In this document: positions 1-34,326 of the stretch, one piece after another | Position numbering within the stretch: position 1 is the first letter of the stretch | How the letters are laid out: every line of letters begins with the position of its first letter | NCBI GenBank assembly: GCA_020465985.1 | Contig: JAANYP010003761.1 | Span: 62,001 to 126,000, forward strand | Direction: 5' to 3' | DNA from: Centrapalus pauciflorus | Taxonomy: Eukaryota > Streptophyta > Magnoliopsida > Asterales > Asteraceae | DNA: 64,000 nt | Program-made: the position numbers and the translations under genes | Notes under the pieces: generated by a model | The model's database searches: none | The model's input: only the letters and a program-made list of their open reading frames with translations | Told to the model about the DNA's origin: nothing

Positions 1-449
1 GAGTATTTCTAATTCCTTGAATTACAGCAGAAGGGGGGTTCTAGATGTTGGTGTATATTGGATTTGTGATCTAAGAACAAGGATGATATGGATTTAATTT
101 TCTTTTGTTTGGGCCTGAGTTCTTTTTCTTCCTTATTGTGGTGAATAATGGTTTATCTCTACCTACCATGGTTCATTTTCTTTATGAATTCAAGGCTTGT
201 CTTTAAAATCATGTCTACATATCTACGATATTTAGAAATAAAATGTGGTATGAACTATGTCCTGTCGTCCTGCATATGAGCTATTAGTATTTCTTAATGT
301 TATTATCTTTTCATGTTTATTTTGTTAATTATATTTTTTTCATGAACGTCTTACCATCTGTTTGTCATGTAACATTTGTATCAACTTATTCTTTTAATCA
401 TTGTAACTCTTTGGTTTATGAAAACTTGTATATAATTTCACATATGCAG
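1..449 (+). other. Intron upstream of the first visible pyrophosphatase exon
   Basis: The stretch ends in a T-rich run and an AG acceptor at 448-449. No coding sequence resembling the missing pyrophosphatase N-terminus was found here, so it is read as intron. Confidence 0.6.
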
Positions 450-19579
<19,130 letters not shown>

Positions 19580-20025
19580 TCTGTTAGTCTTCAGTTGGCT
19601 GCATATATATGATTCATATACAAACACAACCGGTACAAGAGACTAGAGAATGACCTTGGATCTAATTGAGTCAAGTGTGCCCTGAGGGTTCCATCACTAT
19701 ATATTTTACTGATTTTTGGTCTGTTTTTTCAACTTGCTGTACTTAAAGGCAAGATCGATGTAAAAGAAAACTGGTCTAATCTATATGGCATATGACGCAA
19801 CTAGTGGCATACTTGACTTGAGTTAGTTTTTTCCCCCAACGAATGAAGTTTGTTTATGAATGCAACCTTGAGTCAGTCTGTACTCTATTAAAAGTTCAGT
19901 TGTCTGCTAATGTGTAGTAAAATCTCACTTTACTTAGTTGTGCACAATGTATGCATGCATGCTGTCGTTGGAATGGCAATCACAACCCAAGCTTCTAAAA
20001 GTGCACATAAAGAAGTACTATGCAC
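19580..20025 (+). other. Pyrophosphatase 3' flank
   Basis: Presumed 3' untranslated and downstream sequence between the TGA at 19577-19579 and the hAT element. No canonical AATAAA was identified with confidence. Confidence 0.5.
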
Positions 20026-21605
20026 TAGAGGTGAACAAAAAAGTGGGTCTCGACCGGTTTCACGAAGTCGGCCGGACCGCACCGGTCTTGGGTCGCTTGG
20101 TCTCGGTCTTTGGCCAGTCTTCATTCTAGACTTAGTTCGGTCCGCATCCGGTCTCTTAGTCGGTCTCAGTCCCGAACCGGTCTTTGAATAACTGGTCTCG
20201 GTCCGGTCGGTCTCGGTCTCGGTGTTTTTGTTTTTGTTTTTTTCAAATATAAATACCACAATTAATCTTCATTTTTTCATACAACAATTCCACTTACTCC
20301 CTACTTTTTTACTCACTCTAAATTCAAGAATTCACACAACATATTAATTATGTTTACAATTTCAATTTTCGTGGTTAGGATATCAGTTTTGGTTTCAACT
20401 AAATTCCGTATAAACAATTTCAGTTTTACGATATCAATTTTAATTTTTATGTACTCCGTCAACTTTTTATAATGGCTAATACATCAATCGCGCACGCCGG
20501 CGAACGTATTAGTTTTGATCCATCTGCACATTTCGAGGAAGTTACAAAAAATAATCGAACCGCTCTCATTTGGACGAATTTTGTGCAATTGAAACAAAAT
20601 GGCAAGTGCTTCGTTACATGCACTCGTGGTGGAGTTTTCGCCGGATCAAATTCATCGCTAACTCGACATTGGAATGTAAGTTCTCTAAATTTTTATTATT
20701 GTATTTAATTATCACATTTAAATTAACATTAATTAATTTAATTATATACAAATTAGTTTATTTAATTATTGTATTTACATTTTATTAGTTTATTTAATTG
20801 CATTTACATTGCATTAGTTTATTTCATTATTGCATTAATTTATCATTAGTTTATTTAATTATTGCATTTGAATAAGTAAATTGTCTATGTCTTATGATTA
20901 CTTTTATTTATTTAAAAACTAACTTAATTTTAAAAAATTAGACCGGTCGTAAGGCGCTACATGTTGGTGCTGAGACTGTTAATCAGTCTCAAATCGGTGG
21001 CGATGCACGAATATGAAGATACGATGCACAACTTGCTCGTGAAATGAGCATGAAATTGGTAATTTGTGAATGTCTTCCATTCGATTTCTTTGCTAGACCA
21101 AGAGTTATCGAATTCATACAAAAAGCTTTACAACCAGCATTTTACGCTATAAGTCGTACTTCCCTTAGACGCGATGCATTTAAACAATTTAAAAAGATTC
21201 ATATGGATTTAAAAACATTTTTTAAGAGATTTACGGGTCGAGTTTCACTAACCACTGATATTTGGAGCGCTCCACATGGTACCGGTCTTTCATTTATTTG
21301 TGTTACGGTATTGGATCGATCCTGATACGTGGTTAATGCAAAATCACATTTTAGCTTTTGAAAACTTTCCACACCCGCATGGAAATGAACAAATTTTTGA
21401 GATTTTAATGAGGATAATAAACTCTTTCGGCATAATGGATAATTTTCTTTCTATAACGCTCGATAATGCTAGCAACAACAATGCCGCTATGGCTCGATAA
21501 GGTCCGACTTCGTGAAACCGGTCCGAGACCGAGACCGAGCGACCTAAGACCGGTCCGGTTCGACTTCATGAAACCGGTCGAGACCCACTTTTTTGTTCAA
21601 CTCTA
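20026..21605 (+). mobile_element. hAT transposon, internally decayed and 3'-shortened
   Basis: The left end TAGAGGTGAACAAAAAAGTG and the reverse complement of the right end (TAGAGTTGAACAAAAAAGTG) are near-perfect inverted repeats and continue through GGGTCTCGACCGGTTTCA. GACCGG/CCGGTC motifs are packed in both subterminal regions, as expected for hAT transposase-binding arrays. The interior carries a BED-finger-like and hAT transposase remnant. Flanks share 'atgca' but no clean 8-bp duplication. Confidence 0.85.
20472..21500 (+). pseudogene. hAT transposase remnant (BED finger and catalytic N-half)
   Basis: A first exon about 20472-20677 reads MANTSIAHAGERISF, then IWTNFVQLKQNGKCFVTC and SSLTRHW, a degenerate zf-BED pattern, ending at a GTAAGT donor. 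After an AT-rich gap, 21025-21325 reads LPFDFFARPRVIEFI, RVSLTTDIWSAP and GLSFICVT, typical of RICESLEEPER-like hAT transposases. 21325-21500 continues with DNASNNNAAMA after a frame change. The C-terminal hAT dimerisation domain is missing because the right TIR follows at once, so the protein cannot be functional. Confidence 0.82.
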
Positions 21606-21719
21606 ATGCATCTTGCCTCCAGTACAAGTTGAATTTTTAAGCTTGGTTCATTTGAATATTGAGTTCATAAAATAGCGTATACTTTGTTGTAAGGGGGATC
21701 TATTTATACCCCATGTTGA

Positions 21720-21955
21720 CTCAATTTTCACTCCATATGATTATGTTTAGTAATCATTAACCCATCATTTTCAAATGTTAACTCTATTTTCACCCCATAT
21801 GATTATGTAAACTAATCATTAACCCATCACTTTCATATATTTCTACCCCATGATAAATGATTATGTTTACTAATGATTAACTCATCATCTTCAATCTATT
21901 TCTACACCATACTAATGATTAGCTTTCTACCCCATAAGATTATATATTAATTTAA
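21720..21955. repeat. Minisatellite, ~62-bp unit, about 4 imperfect copies
   Basis: Units built on 'ccatatgattatgt' followed by 'actaatcattaacccatca' recur near 21735, 21797, 21848 and 21908, with decay to the right. Confidence 0.7.
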
Positions 21956-22049
21956 TTAAACTTAATATTAAAATAATTTAGGGATAACTGCAAAAAAATA
22001 ACCAACGTTGTAGAACGAATTTACTACATAAAATTTTTATGGCAATAAT

Positions 22050-22944
<895 letters not shown>

Positions 22945-22947
22945 AGC

Positions 22948-23763
<816 letters not shown>

Positions 23764-24687
23764 TTAAAGAAAATTTATTAAAGAAAATGCTAAAATGGTC
23801 ATTATAAAATATTTAACCATTTGTTTGTTAAAATTAACAATAGAGTGACCATTTTTGCGAGTAAACAGTAACAATAAAGACCGTTTACTCAAAATTGAAA
23901 CCACGAGGACCATATCCAAATTTTTATGCAAACCACAAGAACTATTTTTGTAATTTACTCACAGAGATAAGTACAATTTTTTATTTCTAAAATCTATAAC
24001 TATAATAATAATATTTAAGTTTATCCACCATTCTCCGTCATCTAATGATTTATCATAATTATCTTTTTCACATTTGTCAATTTATTAGTTAATCTAATGA
24101 TTTCTCATATATTTGTTTTCATGTCATTGTTTGCAGTGAAGTTCGGTCGTTTGGTACCCAATATATTGTTCCCAAACATCGAGTCGAGGGTTATGAATCC
24201 AAGTATGGTCGTTTAGTACACAATATATTGTTTCCAAATATTGAGTTGAGGGTTATGAATCCATCACATGTTTAAGATAAGAGAACATAGTACAAATAAG
24301 CGATTTGTATATTCTGGATTTTTTTTTTTTTTTTTGTTGACCTATCAGTAAAAATATGGAAATGTGTTGATTTTTTGTAAGAAAAATTTATGGTAACCCA
24401 CTTACAAGTTTCCAAACCATCAGTTGCTATAAACAATAAAACACAAAAATTTGATGAGATTAATAATAAAAGTTACAAAAAGTATTATTTTTGACAATAA
24501 TAATTATACACATGCTCAAGTCATTACCACATGTCACAATCATATGTCATAATCATGTTGTTAGGTTGATTTTTGGATTGTTATTTACACATAGCGTTTA
24601 AAGTAACTATAATATAGTAGCAAAGATAAATGTGGTCAACACTCAAAACTTAAATTTACCTACGAAATTTATATGAAGGTTCATAAG
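23764..24687. other. AT-rich spacer, no gene
   Basis: About 23790-23960 has the 'gaccatttttgcgagtaaac' and 'tttttgtaatttactca' wording also seen in the Mutator-like ends at 36.9 and 39.9 kb, so part of it may be a remnant of that family. A T16-type run lies at about 24319. Confidence 0.4.
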
Positions 24688-24965
24688 TATATATAGGGGT
24701 GGGTTCAATGGAAAACTACTATGCACCTGAAAACTATGGAAACCTACGTATACCGTCTGATTTGGTGCATTTCATGGAAAACACGGTGGCATGATCGTAA
24801 ATAAAATGATGCATCACGCGGGATTTTGATGCATCACGCGGGAAATTTGATGCATCATGTGGGATTTTGATGCATCACGCCGGGAATTTGATGCATTTGT
24901 GGTGGTGCAGTGCGGTTTTCACAAGTTTTCAGGTGCATTGTGGTTTTCCATTGAACCTCCCTCAG
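24688..24965. mobile_element. (TA)n-docked inverted-repeat element, family 2, copy 1
   Basis: The left end GGGGTGGGTTCAATGGAAAA (from 24696) is mirrored by TTTTCCATTGAACCTCCCTC on the right. About 24809-24899 is an internal minisatellite with roughly 27-bp units 'gatgcatcacgcgggaattt'. A short TATATA flanks it on the left and a long tract on the right. Confidence 0.87.
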
Positions 24966-25077
<112 letters not shown>

Positions 25078-25079
25078 TG

Positions 25080-25840
25080 TATTGGTGTCTATTTTACCAA
25101 ACACATATTTTATAATAAAAATGGAACTAATCTAAACTAAAACTAATATAGACAATAGGCAAGTGTAACCTATCGTATAGTAAAATAGTTTAGGTAAAAA
25201 CCGAGTATCGATCTCAGGGAAACGATGCAGAATGATGATAATAAGTCTTTGGTTACTAGTTAATCATGTAAATAACTATTATAATGAAACAAATGCACAA
25301 ACTTAGACTATGAAGCAGAATAAACAAAAGTAGTGGGCAGTTTAGTGTCAAAACAATGCATTCACTTAAAATCAATCCCCCTAGTCTCGATGATAGCATT
25401 TAAGCCCGATATTGAATTTAACTATCATGATTCTTAATGTTGGAAAGACACGTGAAGTTCTTCACTATATCCACCTCAAAACACGCAGTTAAAACACAAT
25501 CACTTTGATAATCGAATATATATATATAAGACTAATCCAAATTACACAAGGTGGTTCTTCTCAATGTAACATCGCTTGTAAAGTCATAAACTTGAAAAAC
25601 CCTAACAACTTCCTTTTACCGGTTCCGGGTTCAAGAAACGATTAATTGTCAAGACAACTAGTCGAAATATATATTCAAAACAAAAGGCTTTCGCCACAAA
25701 ATGAATTGACTATCTATTGAATATTAGTGAATTCCCAAGTTCTATCCAAACAAATGTAACCAAATAAACCAATCAATTAAATGATTGATTGATTGATTAT
25801 TATTATTATTGTGGTAAAATACTAAAACGATTTAGTTCTT
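25080..25840. mobile_element. Probable LTR-retrotransposon-derived sequence
   Basis: The wording 'aggcaagtgtaacctatcgt' followed by 'cgagtatcgatctcaggga' near 25155-25220 is of a type widespread in untranslated parts of plant LTR elements. No coding frame or paired LTR is visible; assignment rests on recognition of this wording only. Confidence 0.35.
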
Positions 25841-26233
<393 letters not shown>

Positions 26234-26260
26234 CTCTCTCTCTCTCTCTCTCTATATATA

Positions 26261-26353
<93 letters not shown>
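26234..26353. repeat. (CT)n(TA)n microsatellite
   Basis: About ten CT units, a short mixed block, then a long TA tract. Confidence 0.97.
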
Positions 26354-26355
<2 letters not shown>

Positions 26356-26465
26356 TTGAGATTATTGCAGAATATTAATTTAGTGAATAACTATAGAACC
26401 AATCTACACTATAGGGTTATAGTATAACACTAGAGATAAGATGATAAATATGCAATTAATATTAA

Positions 26466-26936
26466 ATTAAGGGTAGTCCACCAAGTTTGACTACTAACTT
26501 TGACCATTATTTCAACCTTTTTAATATTGAATATATATGCGGTGTTGCCTATATGATATATAGTATTACTTCGACATGAATATTTGATATAACCTGTAGT
26601 TGATCAACATTGAATGATCTCGATATGATATATATTGAATGATTGTATCTGTAAATTTTTTTTTAACGAAAGATAAACACGTAAAATTTTTTCAAAAAAA
26701 ATATATATGATGACCGGTCTCGTTAAGTTAAGGGTAGTCAATCAAGTTTGAGTACTAATTTTGACAATTATTTTTGAGTATTTTAATATTGAATGTATAT
26801 ATAAACTGTCATTTCGACATTGAATGATATCGATATGCTATATTGTATAGTGGTCTGAGTAATTTTTTTTACGAAAACTAAACACGTAAAATTTTTTCAA
26901 AAAAAGTTTATCATGACCGGTCTCGTTTCAAAAGAG
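26466..26936. repeat. Two-copy tandem duplication upstream of the desaturase-like gene
   Basis: Copy 1 (26466-26719) and copy 2 (26722-26936) both begin 'ttaagggtagtc', run through 'aagtttgA.TACTAA' and 'gataaacacgtaaaattttt' or its variant, and end 'gaccggtctcgtt'. Copy 2 is about 40 bp shorter. The pair lies roughly 0.5-1 kb before the ATG at 27422, so it may overlap regulatory DNA. Confidence 0.8.
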
Positions 26937-27310
26937 TTTAAAATTCTCGTTGGTATAAATTTTTTTATTTAAAAACTAATCATATTAGTGTTATTTTGAT
27001 TTAAAGAATTATGATTTTCTTTGCTAATGTCAAATATTTTTGCTATTTCCAATTAATCTTTTCACATTTACATTGCATATATCACTAATACTAATTTTTT
27101 TTCAATAATTTCAAACTTGATTATTTTAATAAGACCATTAGATTAATCTAACGTATGGACGATATTTATGTGTGTATAATGCTTTGATGTTTGAATCGAG
27201 TTACAGATAGAATCAAACATATATACAATAAATGAATGTTCCACAAAACGTTTTATAGATGCATAGTCGTCAAAGACATACGTTAATACATTCATACGAT
27301 CATTATGCAT

Positions 27311-27318
27311 TATATATA
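27311..27318 (+). promoter_or_regulatory. Candidate TATA box of the desaturase-like gene
   Basis: TATATATA followed by GC lies 104 bp before the ATG at 27422, a usual plant spacing once a short 5' leader is allowed. It is distinct from the long microsatellite tracts of the region. Confidence 0.45.
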
Positions 27319-27363
27319 GCAATTCAACTAAAGGGTTCAAAACTCAGGACACCCCAACCCGAG

Positions 27364-27382
27364 CCCCCCCCCCCCCCCCCCC
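27364..27382. repeat. Run of 19 C in the presumed 5' leader
   Basis: Uninterrupted C tract ending 39 bp before the desaturase-like ATG. Confidence 0.97.
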
Positions 27383-28394
27383 ATTAGCCAAATTCCATCA
27401 ACTTTGCCGTACCCCACAAGTATGGACAATGTAATATCATGGACCACGAGTGTGGCCGCAGCAAAGTCCGAGAAACTTCCAAAGGGATGGTTTTGGTACC
27501 GGAAATGGGATTGGGAAGACGTGGCTGGCATTTGCTGGTTCGCGGTCATTCATGTGTTGGCTGCTTGCACACCTTTTGTTTTCGATTGGGGTGCATTCTT
27601 GTTGGGTGTAGGCTTGAGTTTCATGACTGGGTTTGGTGTAACTCTTGGATATCATAGACTTCTTTGCCACCGTAGTTTCAAGATCCACAAATGGCTCGAA
27701 TATTTCTTCGTATACTGTGGTGCACATGCGTTTCAGGTATCAATTGTTTCACATACCCACAAATTTTAAGTTTCAATCCTTGGTGATTAACTTACTTTTT
27801 TTTCACAAATTTGAATTGCAGAAGGATCCGATGTTTTATGTGAATACACACCACCACAAGTATGCTGATACGAATAGGGATCCGGTTTCCCCGACTCATG
27901 GTTTTTGGTATTGTAATATGGGTTGGTTTTGTAACAACCACCACATCGCAATAAAGGTCATTACTTGCTAGTTTAAACGTTAGTTGTAGTATTAATGCAT
28001 ACACTGAAAGAAATGATCTATTTGAGTAAATATAGAGCTAACTATATATGTGATGCACCGATAAATTTATTGTGACAAAATATTGTTTCTAAATCTTCAT
28101 ATTTAAAAATGTGTATGTGTTGATTAAAACGTACTTCACATAAAAAAAAAGGACAAACCGTCTAATTTCCACATTTATATACATGAAAGTTTTGAGTAAA
28201 GATTGAAAACCGATCTTTTAAAATTATGTGTGGACTATATTCTTAAAGCTCCAAATTATTAAGAATCTGAACTCATGAAATTTTCTTGTTTTTATAAATT
28301 TATACTTGCAAATATTTTATAGATTAATTATTAATATTGGTAAATTTGAATTTCTTTTACATGCTTAATTATAAGTACATAAGATCAATTATAC

Positions 28395-29683
<1,289 letters not shown>

Positions 29684-29751
<68 letters not shown>
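29684..29751. repeat. (TA)n microsatellite, ~33 units
   Basis: Uninterrupted TA tract between family 3 and family 4b elements. Confidence 0.97.
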
Positions 29752-29755
<4 letters not shown>

Positions 29756-30184
29756 ATGGTTCGTGTGAGTACCTAAAAAATGCAGAGTACCGTGAGCACC
29801 TGTGAACACACGGGTTTAAGATGTGAACATGCTCCGAAAAAAAGTTTTTTTTTTTGTAATTTTTTTTCATATTAATTTAGATACAAATAATATAAGCCTA
29901 TTCGTAAAAGATTACACACATTCACACTTTCTAGCCTCTTAAAAGTCATGTGAACGTGAAAAAATTAATGTGAACATGCTTAGCTGTGAACATACGTTCA
30001 CAACAGCGCAGTTCATGTGAACTTGCACGTTTCACATAGTTCTAGTGTGTGTTTAGGTGTGATTTTTTGCAAGTAGTCTTATATAATTAATTTAAACATG
30101 ATTATGAAAAAAAATTTTCAAAAAAAAATGGTTGTAAGCGAGGTACCTCCGGTACTCCGCAAAACTAGTGGTACTCATTTGAAC

Positions 30185-30186
<2 letters not shown>
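29752..30186 (+). mobile_element. (TA)n-docked inverted-repeat element, family 4b, copy 2
   Basis: It starts GAATATGGTTCGTGTGAGTA and ends GGTACTCATTTGAACCCATA; inner motifs 'ggtacctccggtactccgca' match the copy at 23473-23763 in reverse. It lies in intron 2 of the desaturase-like gene and is followed by a short (TA)n at 30187-30217. Confidence 0.85.
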
Positions 30187-30221
<35 letters not shown>

Positions 30222-31081
30222 CATACATATATATATCAAACACATATATACATCATATTGAATTTTGTGGAGTGTACGACGTATTAGTGTGGAGAATCAA
30301 GAGGTGGAGAATACTCAAGTAGCAGAGCTAAAGGCACAGTGGTTCTATAGGTTTCTTCATAATACATACTATTGGCATCCAACAGCACTTTCAGCCCTAC
30401 TATATATCCATGGAGGCTTTCCTTACTTGGCTTGGGTACTGGTACATATCTTTAATTACTATATATTTAACTATACACACACACACACACATGGATTTTA
30501 AACTTCAAATTAAAACTCATTCTTGTCCATCCATTCACCATTTTCAATCGATTTCGTCCAATTTAAACCAGTTATATACGAAAATAATCCAAACACTTGA
30601 TAATCACGTTCACATATGATCCGATCCGGCCTTAATTAATTTATTATTATTTTAATATATATATGTTTATAATAGGTAAAAAAAAAAATTTAGCTGCATG
30701 CATAGACATAATGACATATGGTGTACGTAGTGCGCTTCTAGTGTATATGTTATGACGAATGAACAAGCACACACAAACACATATGACATATGAAAAGTTC
30801 TTTGTTCACAAGTTATAAAGATTGAGTACAATCAAAACCCTAACTATCGATTACAAACTAACCATATTCGTCCAAACACACTTATCATGCACGTTGCTCA
30901 GGTGGATCCATATATAGTGTATATTCTTCAATCCATCTTACAGGTTTTTGTCGATAAAAAAAATCATTCTCGTAGGGCATGAGAGGAGTTGTGGTTCACC
31001 AATTTGCTTCTCTTGCAACCTATGTCAACCATATATGGGGCGAGAGGCCATGGAAATCCCAAGATACTTCCACAAATAATT

Positions 31082-31082
<1 letters not shown>

Positions 31083-31150
<68 letters not shown>
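31083..31150. repeat. (TA)n microsatellite starting at a splice donor
   Basis: The GT of the exon 4 donor (31083-31084) is itself the first step of the GTATATAT tract, so the intron begins inside the microsatellite. Confidence 0.93.
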
Positions 31151-31152
<2 letters not shown>

Positions 31153-31581
31153 CGTTAAATTAACATAATAACATTTGTATATATATTAATTGTATATATA
31201 TCTGATGTGTTTATTATTATATACTTGGGAATTGAAGAAAGATATATATATAAGTAATGTAGATGCATGGATCATATATATGTTAATATTTATAACGTAC
31301 ACAGGTGGGCAGCGATGTTAACACTTGGAGAGGGTTGGCATAATAATCACCATGCTTTTCCAAGATCCGCTCGACATGGGTTCGAATGGTGGCAATTTGA
31401 CTTGACATGGGAGTTGATCAAGTTTCTCGAGTTGATTGGACTTGCAACCGATATCAAGTTACCAACTGATGCTCATAAAAGAAGAATGCGCGCGCGCATG
31501 TCATTACATTAATTGATTCGGCTACCTCCAAACCAATTTAAAACCTAAAGAATCTAAGAATATTAAGGAGAAGAATGAATC

Positions 31582-32198
<617 letters not shown>

Positions 32199-32514
32199 TA
32201 AATAAACAGTGCTTTCAGCTCTCATGTGTCGTCTTTTTTATCGGTTTCTCTTATATATATATACAACACTATTTATCATTTATATCGACATTTTATTATG
32301 CTTTCAATATCATCAAATTAAGAAATACGTACGTACTTTGTTTGGATCAAAGCAATACTTCCCTTTATTTAATTTTTTAGTACAAATACAACATATTTTA
32401 ATTGAATTGAAGCACTTTTATTTAATTAATCTAATAGATATCTTATGATATAAATCACCAATTCAAAAAAGTCTCTTTAGAAATATTATACTATTATGAA
32501 TTTATTAGTATAAA

Positions 32515-32978
32515 TACAAACATCTTTTGTGAACACTTTATACATTGTGAACATTGTGAACAACCACAAAACGACTAAACCACAAAACGACTTTGAATCA
32601 TATGAATTTTGTTACAGATGCTGCTGAACCCTAGTATTTAATATTGTTATTAGATCCTATAAGTTTCTTGATCATCCTATAAATTTGTTAAATCTTATGA
32701 TCGAATCTTGTTGAATCCTGTAAATCTTGTTACCAATATTGCTATGAGCCCATTGAATGCTATGAATCTTGTTGCGGACACTTTTATGAACCATTTGAAT
32801 CATATGGATCTTGTTATAAACACTTGTTGGTACATATTATGTTTATATGTATTTTTTTTATTTGTTCACAATGGATCTAATCTCTTTATACACACACATA
32901 TACATATATGTTTAATTGAAAATAAATAACAAATCACAATGAATATATTGCTCAAAATGGATCTAATCCCAACATACA
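32515..32978 (+). repeat. Dispersed element with ~36-42-bp internal period, copy 2
   Basis: 'cttttgtgaacacttta' near 32524 matches the left edge of the 10.1-kb copy. Units of the form 'tgaatcctataaatcttgtt' recur from 32600 to 32830, in reverse orientation to the first copy. The right side ends against a (CA)n(TA)n tract, as at 10.47 kb. Confidence 0.6.
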
Positions 32979-32995
32979 TACACACACATACATAC

Positions 32996-33087
<92 letters not shown>
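32979..33087. repeat. (CA)n(TA)n microsatellite
   Basis: Imperfect ACAT/CA block followed by a long TA tract. Confidence 0.96.
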
Positions 33088-33089
<2 letters not shown>

Positions 33090-33460
33090 CATGTTCATCA
33101 ACATAACCTTTATGTGAATGATCATTTACATATTTTTTTTATAGACAAGTATAAGACAACATTATATGACTTTTTTTAAAAAAGAGCAACATCATAAATC
33201 TCTTGAATGATAAAAAAAAGATCATGTAAATGGTGTGAATGATTATTCACTTGGATGACCATTCACTAAATATGCATTGAACATTCACATAATTTTTAAG
33301 AACATAGAAAGTGTGAATGTATGTGAAATTCATATATCATGCGTATATATAACATTAATTTAAACATGGTTGTGAGAAAAAAAATTAACAAAAAGTTTTT
33401 TAAGGTTGGTAATCTCGGATGCACTTGATTTCGAGAGATAGTTAATTTTTTGAACCTGAC
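33088..33460. mobile_element. (TA)n-docked element, family 5, copy 3
   Basis: It starts ATCATGTTCATCAACATAAC and ends 'gcacttgatttcgagagata' and TTGAACCTGAC before TATATATA. Its interior matches copies at 22.95 and 28.4 kb. Confidence 0.78.
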
Positions 33461-33468
33461 TATATATA

Positions 33469-34208
33469 TGTTGGAATTAGTGTCCAAGTCATAACGAATT
33501 TGTAAAGTTATCATTAATTTGTAGTGTCCTTTTTGGGTTGCCCTCACTGAACCATAAAGAGAATTAAATAATTGTGTGATATAATATTAATTAGAATTAA
33601 TATTATATAAATAAATAATTAATTAGTTTATTAATTTATTATGTTTAATGATTTAATTAGAAACTTAATAATTGATTATAATTAATTAATGTGTTGGTTT
33701 ATTAGTTTATTAATAGTTAATAAATTAATCCAGAAACTAATAGAATTAATTAAGGAAGTACATGGACCAAAATGCAATTAAAAGAAAATTGCAGAAACTC
33801 TAATGGGCTTAGGGTATATAGGTCGGCCCCTATATGGGGTTCCCACATCTTCCATGCAACCTTAAGTTAAGGTTTCCTCTCAACTATAAATAGAGTTGTA
33901 TGCTAGCTTCCAAATTGTTCATTCATAATTCCAAGTTCTTACTTTCTGAAAGAGATCCAACTTTTGGAACTCAAGATAATTGGAACTTGTAACATAGTTA
34001 TAAATATTGTCATTGGCTCATTGGGTGTGGAAGCGTTGTTCGCGTGAGAAATCAGTTTTCTCCAAAGGTTTTTTATTATCTCTTTTATTTTATTGAGTTA
34101 CTTTACTTATTTGGTTTAGATCCGTTAGTGTTAATATTTTTGCTTTTGTTACATTATTTATTTTTCCGCAAAGTTTAAATTAATCTAGCAATGGTATAGA
34201 AAACCCAT

Positions 34209-34210
<2 letters not shown>
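33469..34210 (+). mobile_element. LTR (solo or with a trace of primer site) inserted in a (TA)n tract
   Basis: It starts TGTTGGAATTAGTGTCCAAG, has a CTATAAATAGAG promoter box at about 33884-33895 and a 3' part 'ttatttttccgcaaag'. It may end at 'ctagca' (~34190), followed by 'tggtatagaaaacc' resembling a decayed primer site, or at 'catca' (34210). ATATA on both sides could be a 5-bp duplication but is uninformative in (TA)n. No coding body is attached. Confidence 0.6.

Positions 34211-34274
<64 letters not shown>
34211..34274. repeat. (TA)n microsatellite, ~32 units
   Basis: Uninterrupted TA tract right of the LTR. Confidence 0.97.
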
Positions 34275-34278
<4 letters not shown>

Positions 34279-34326
34279 TATACCTATTTATTTTTAAAAA
34301 TAATTATTTATTTATTTGTTAAAAAT

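Noticed and set aside
297..449. Extension of the first pyrophosphatase exon to an ATG at 297
   Set aside because: Translation before 450 has no similarity to the family and a proper acceptor lies at 448-449.
19910..20259. Frames over the left hAT end
   Set aside because: They are translations of GACCGG subterminal repeats; the real coding remnant starts at 20472.
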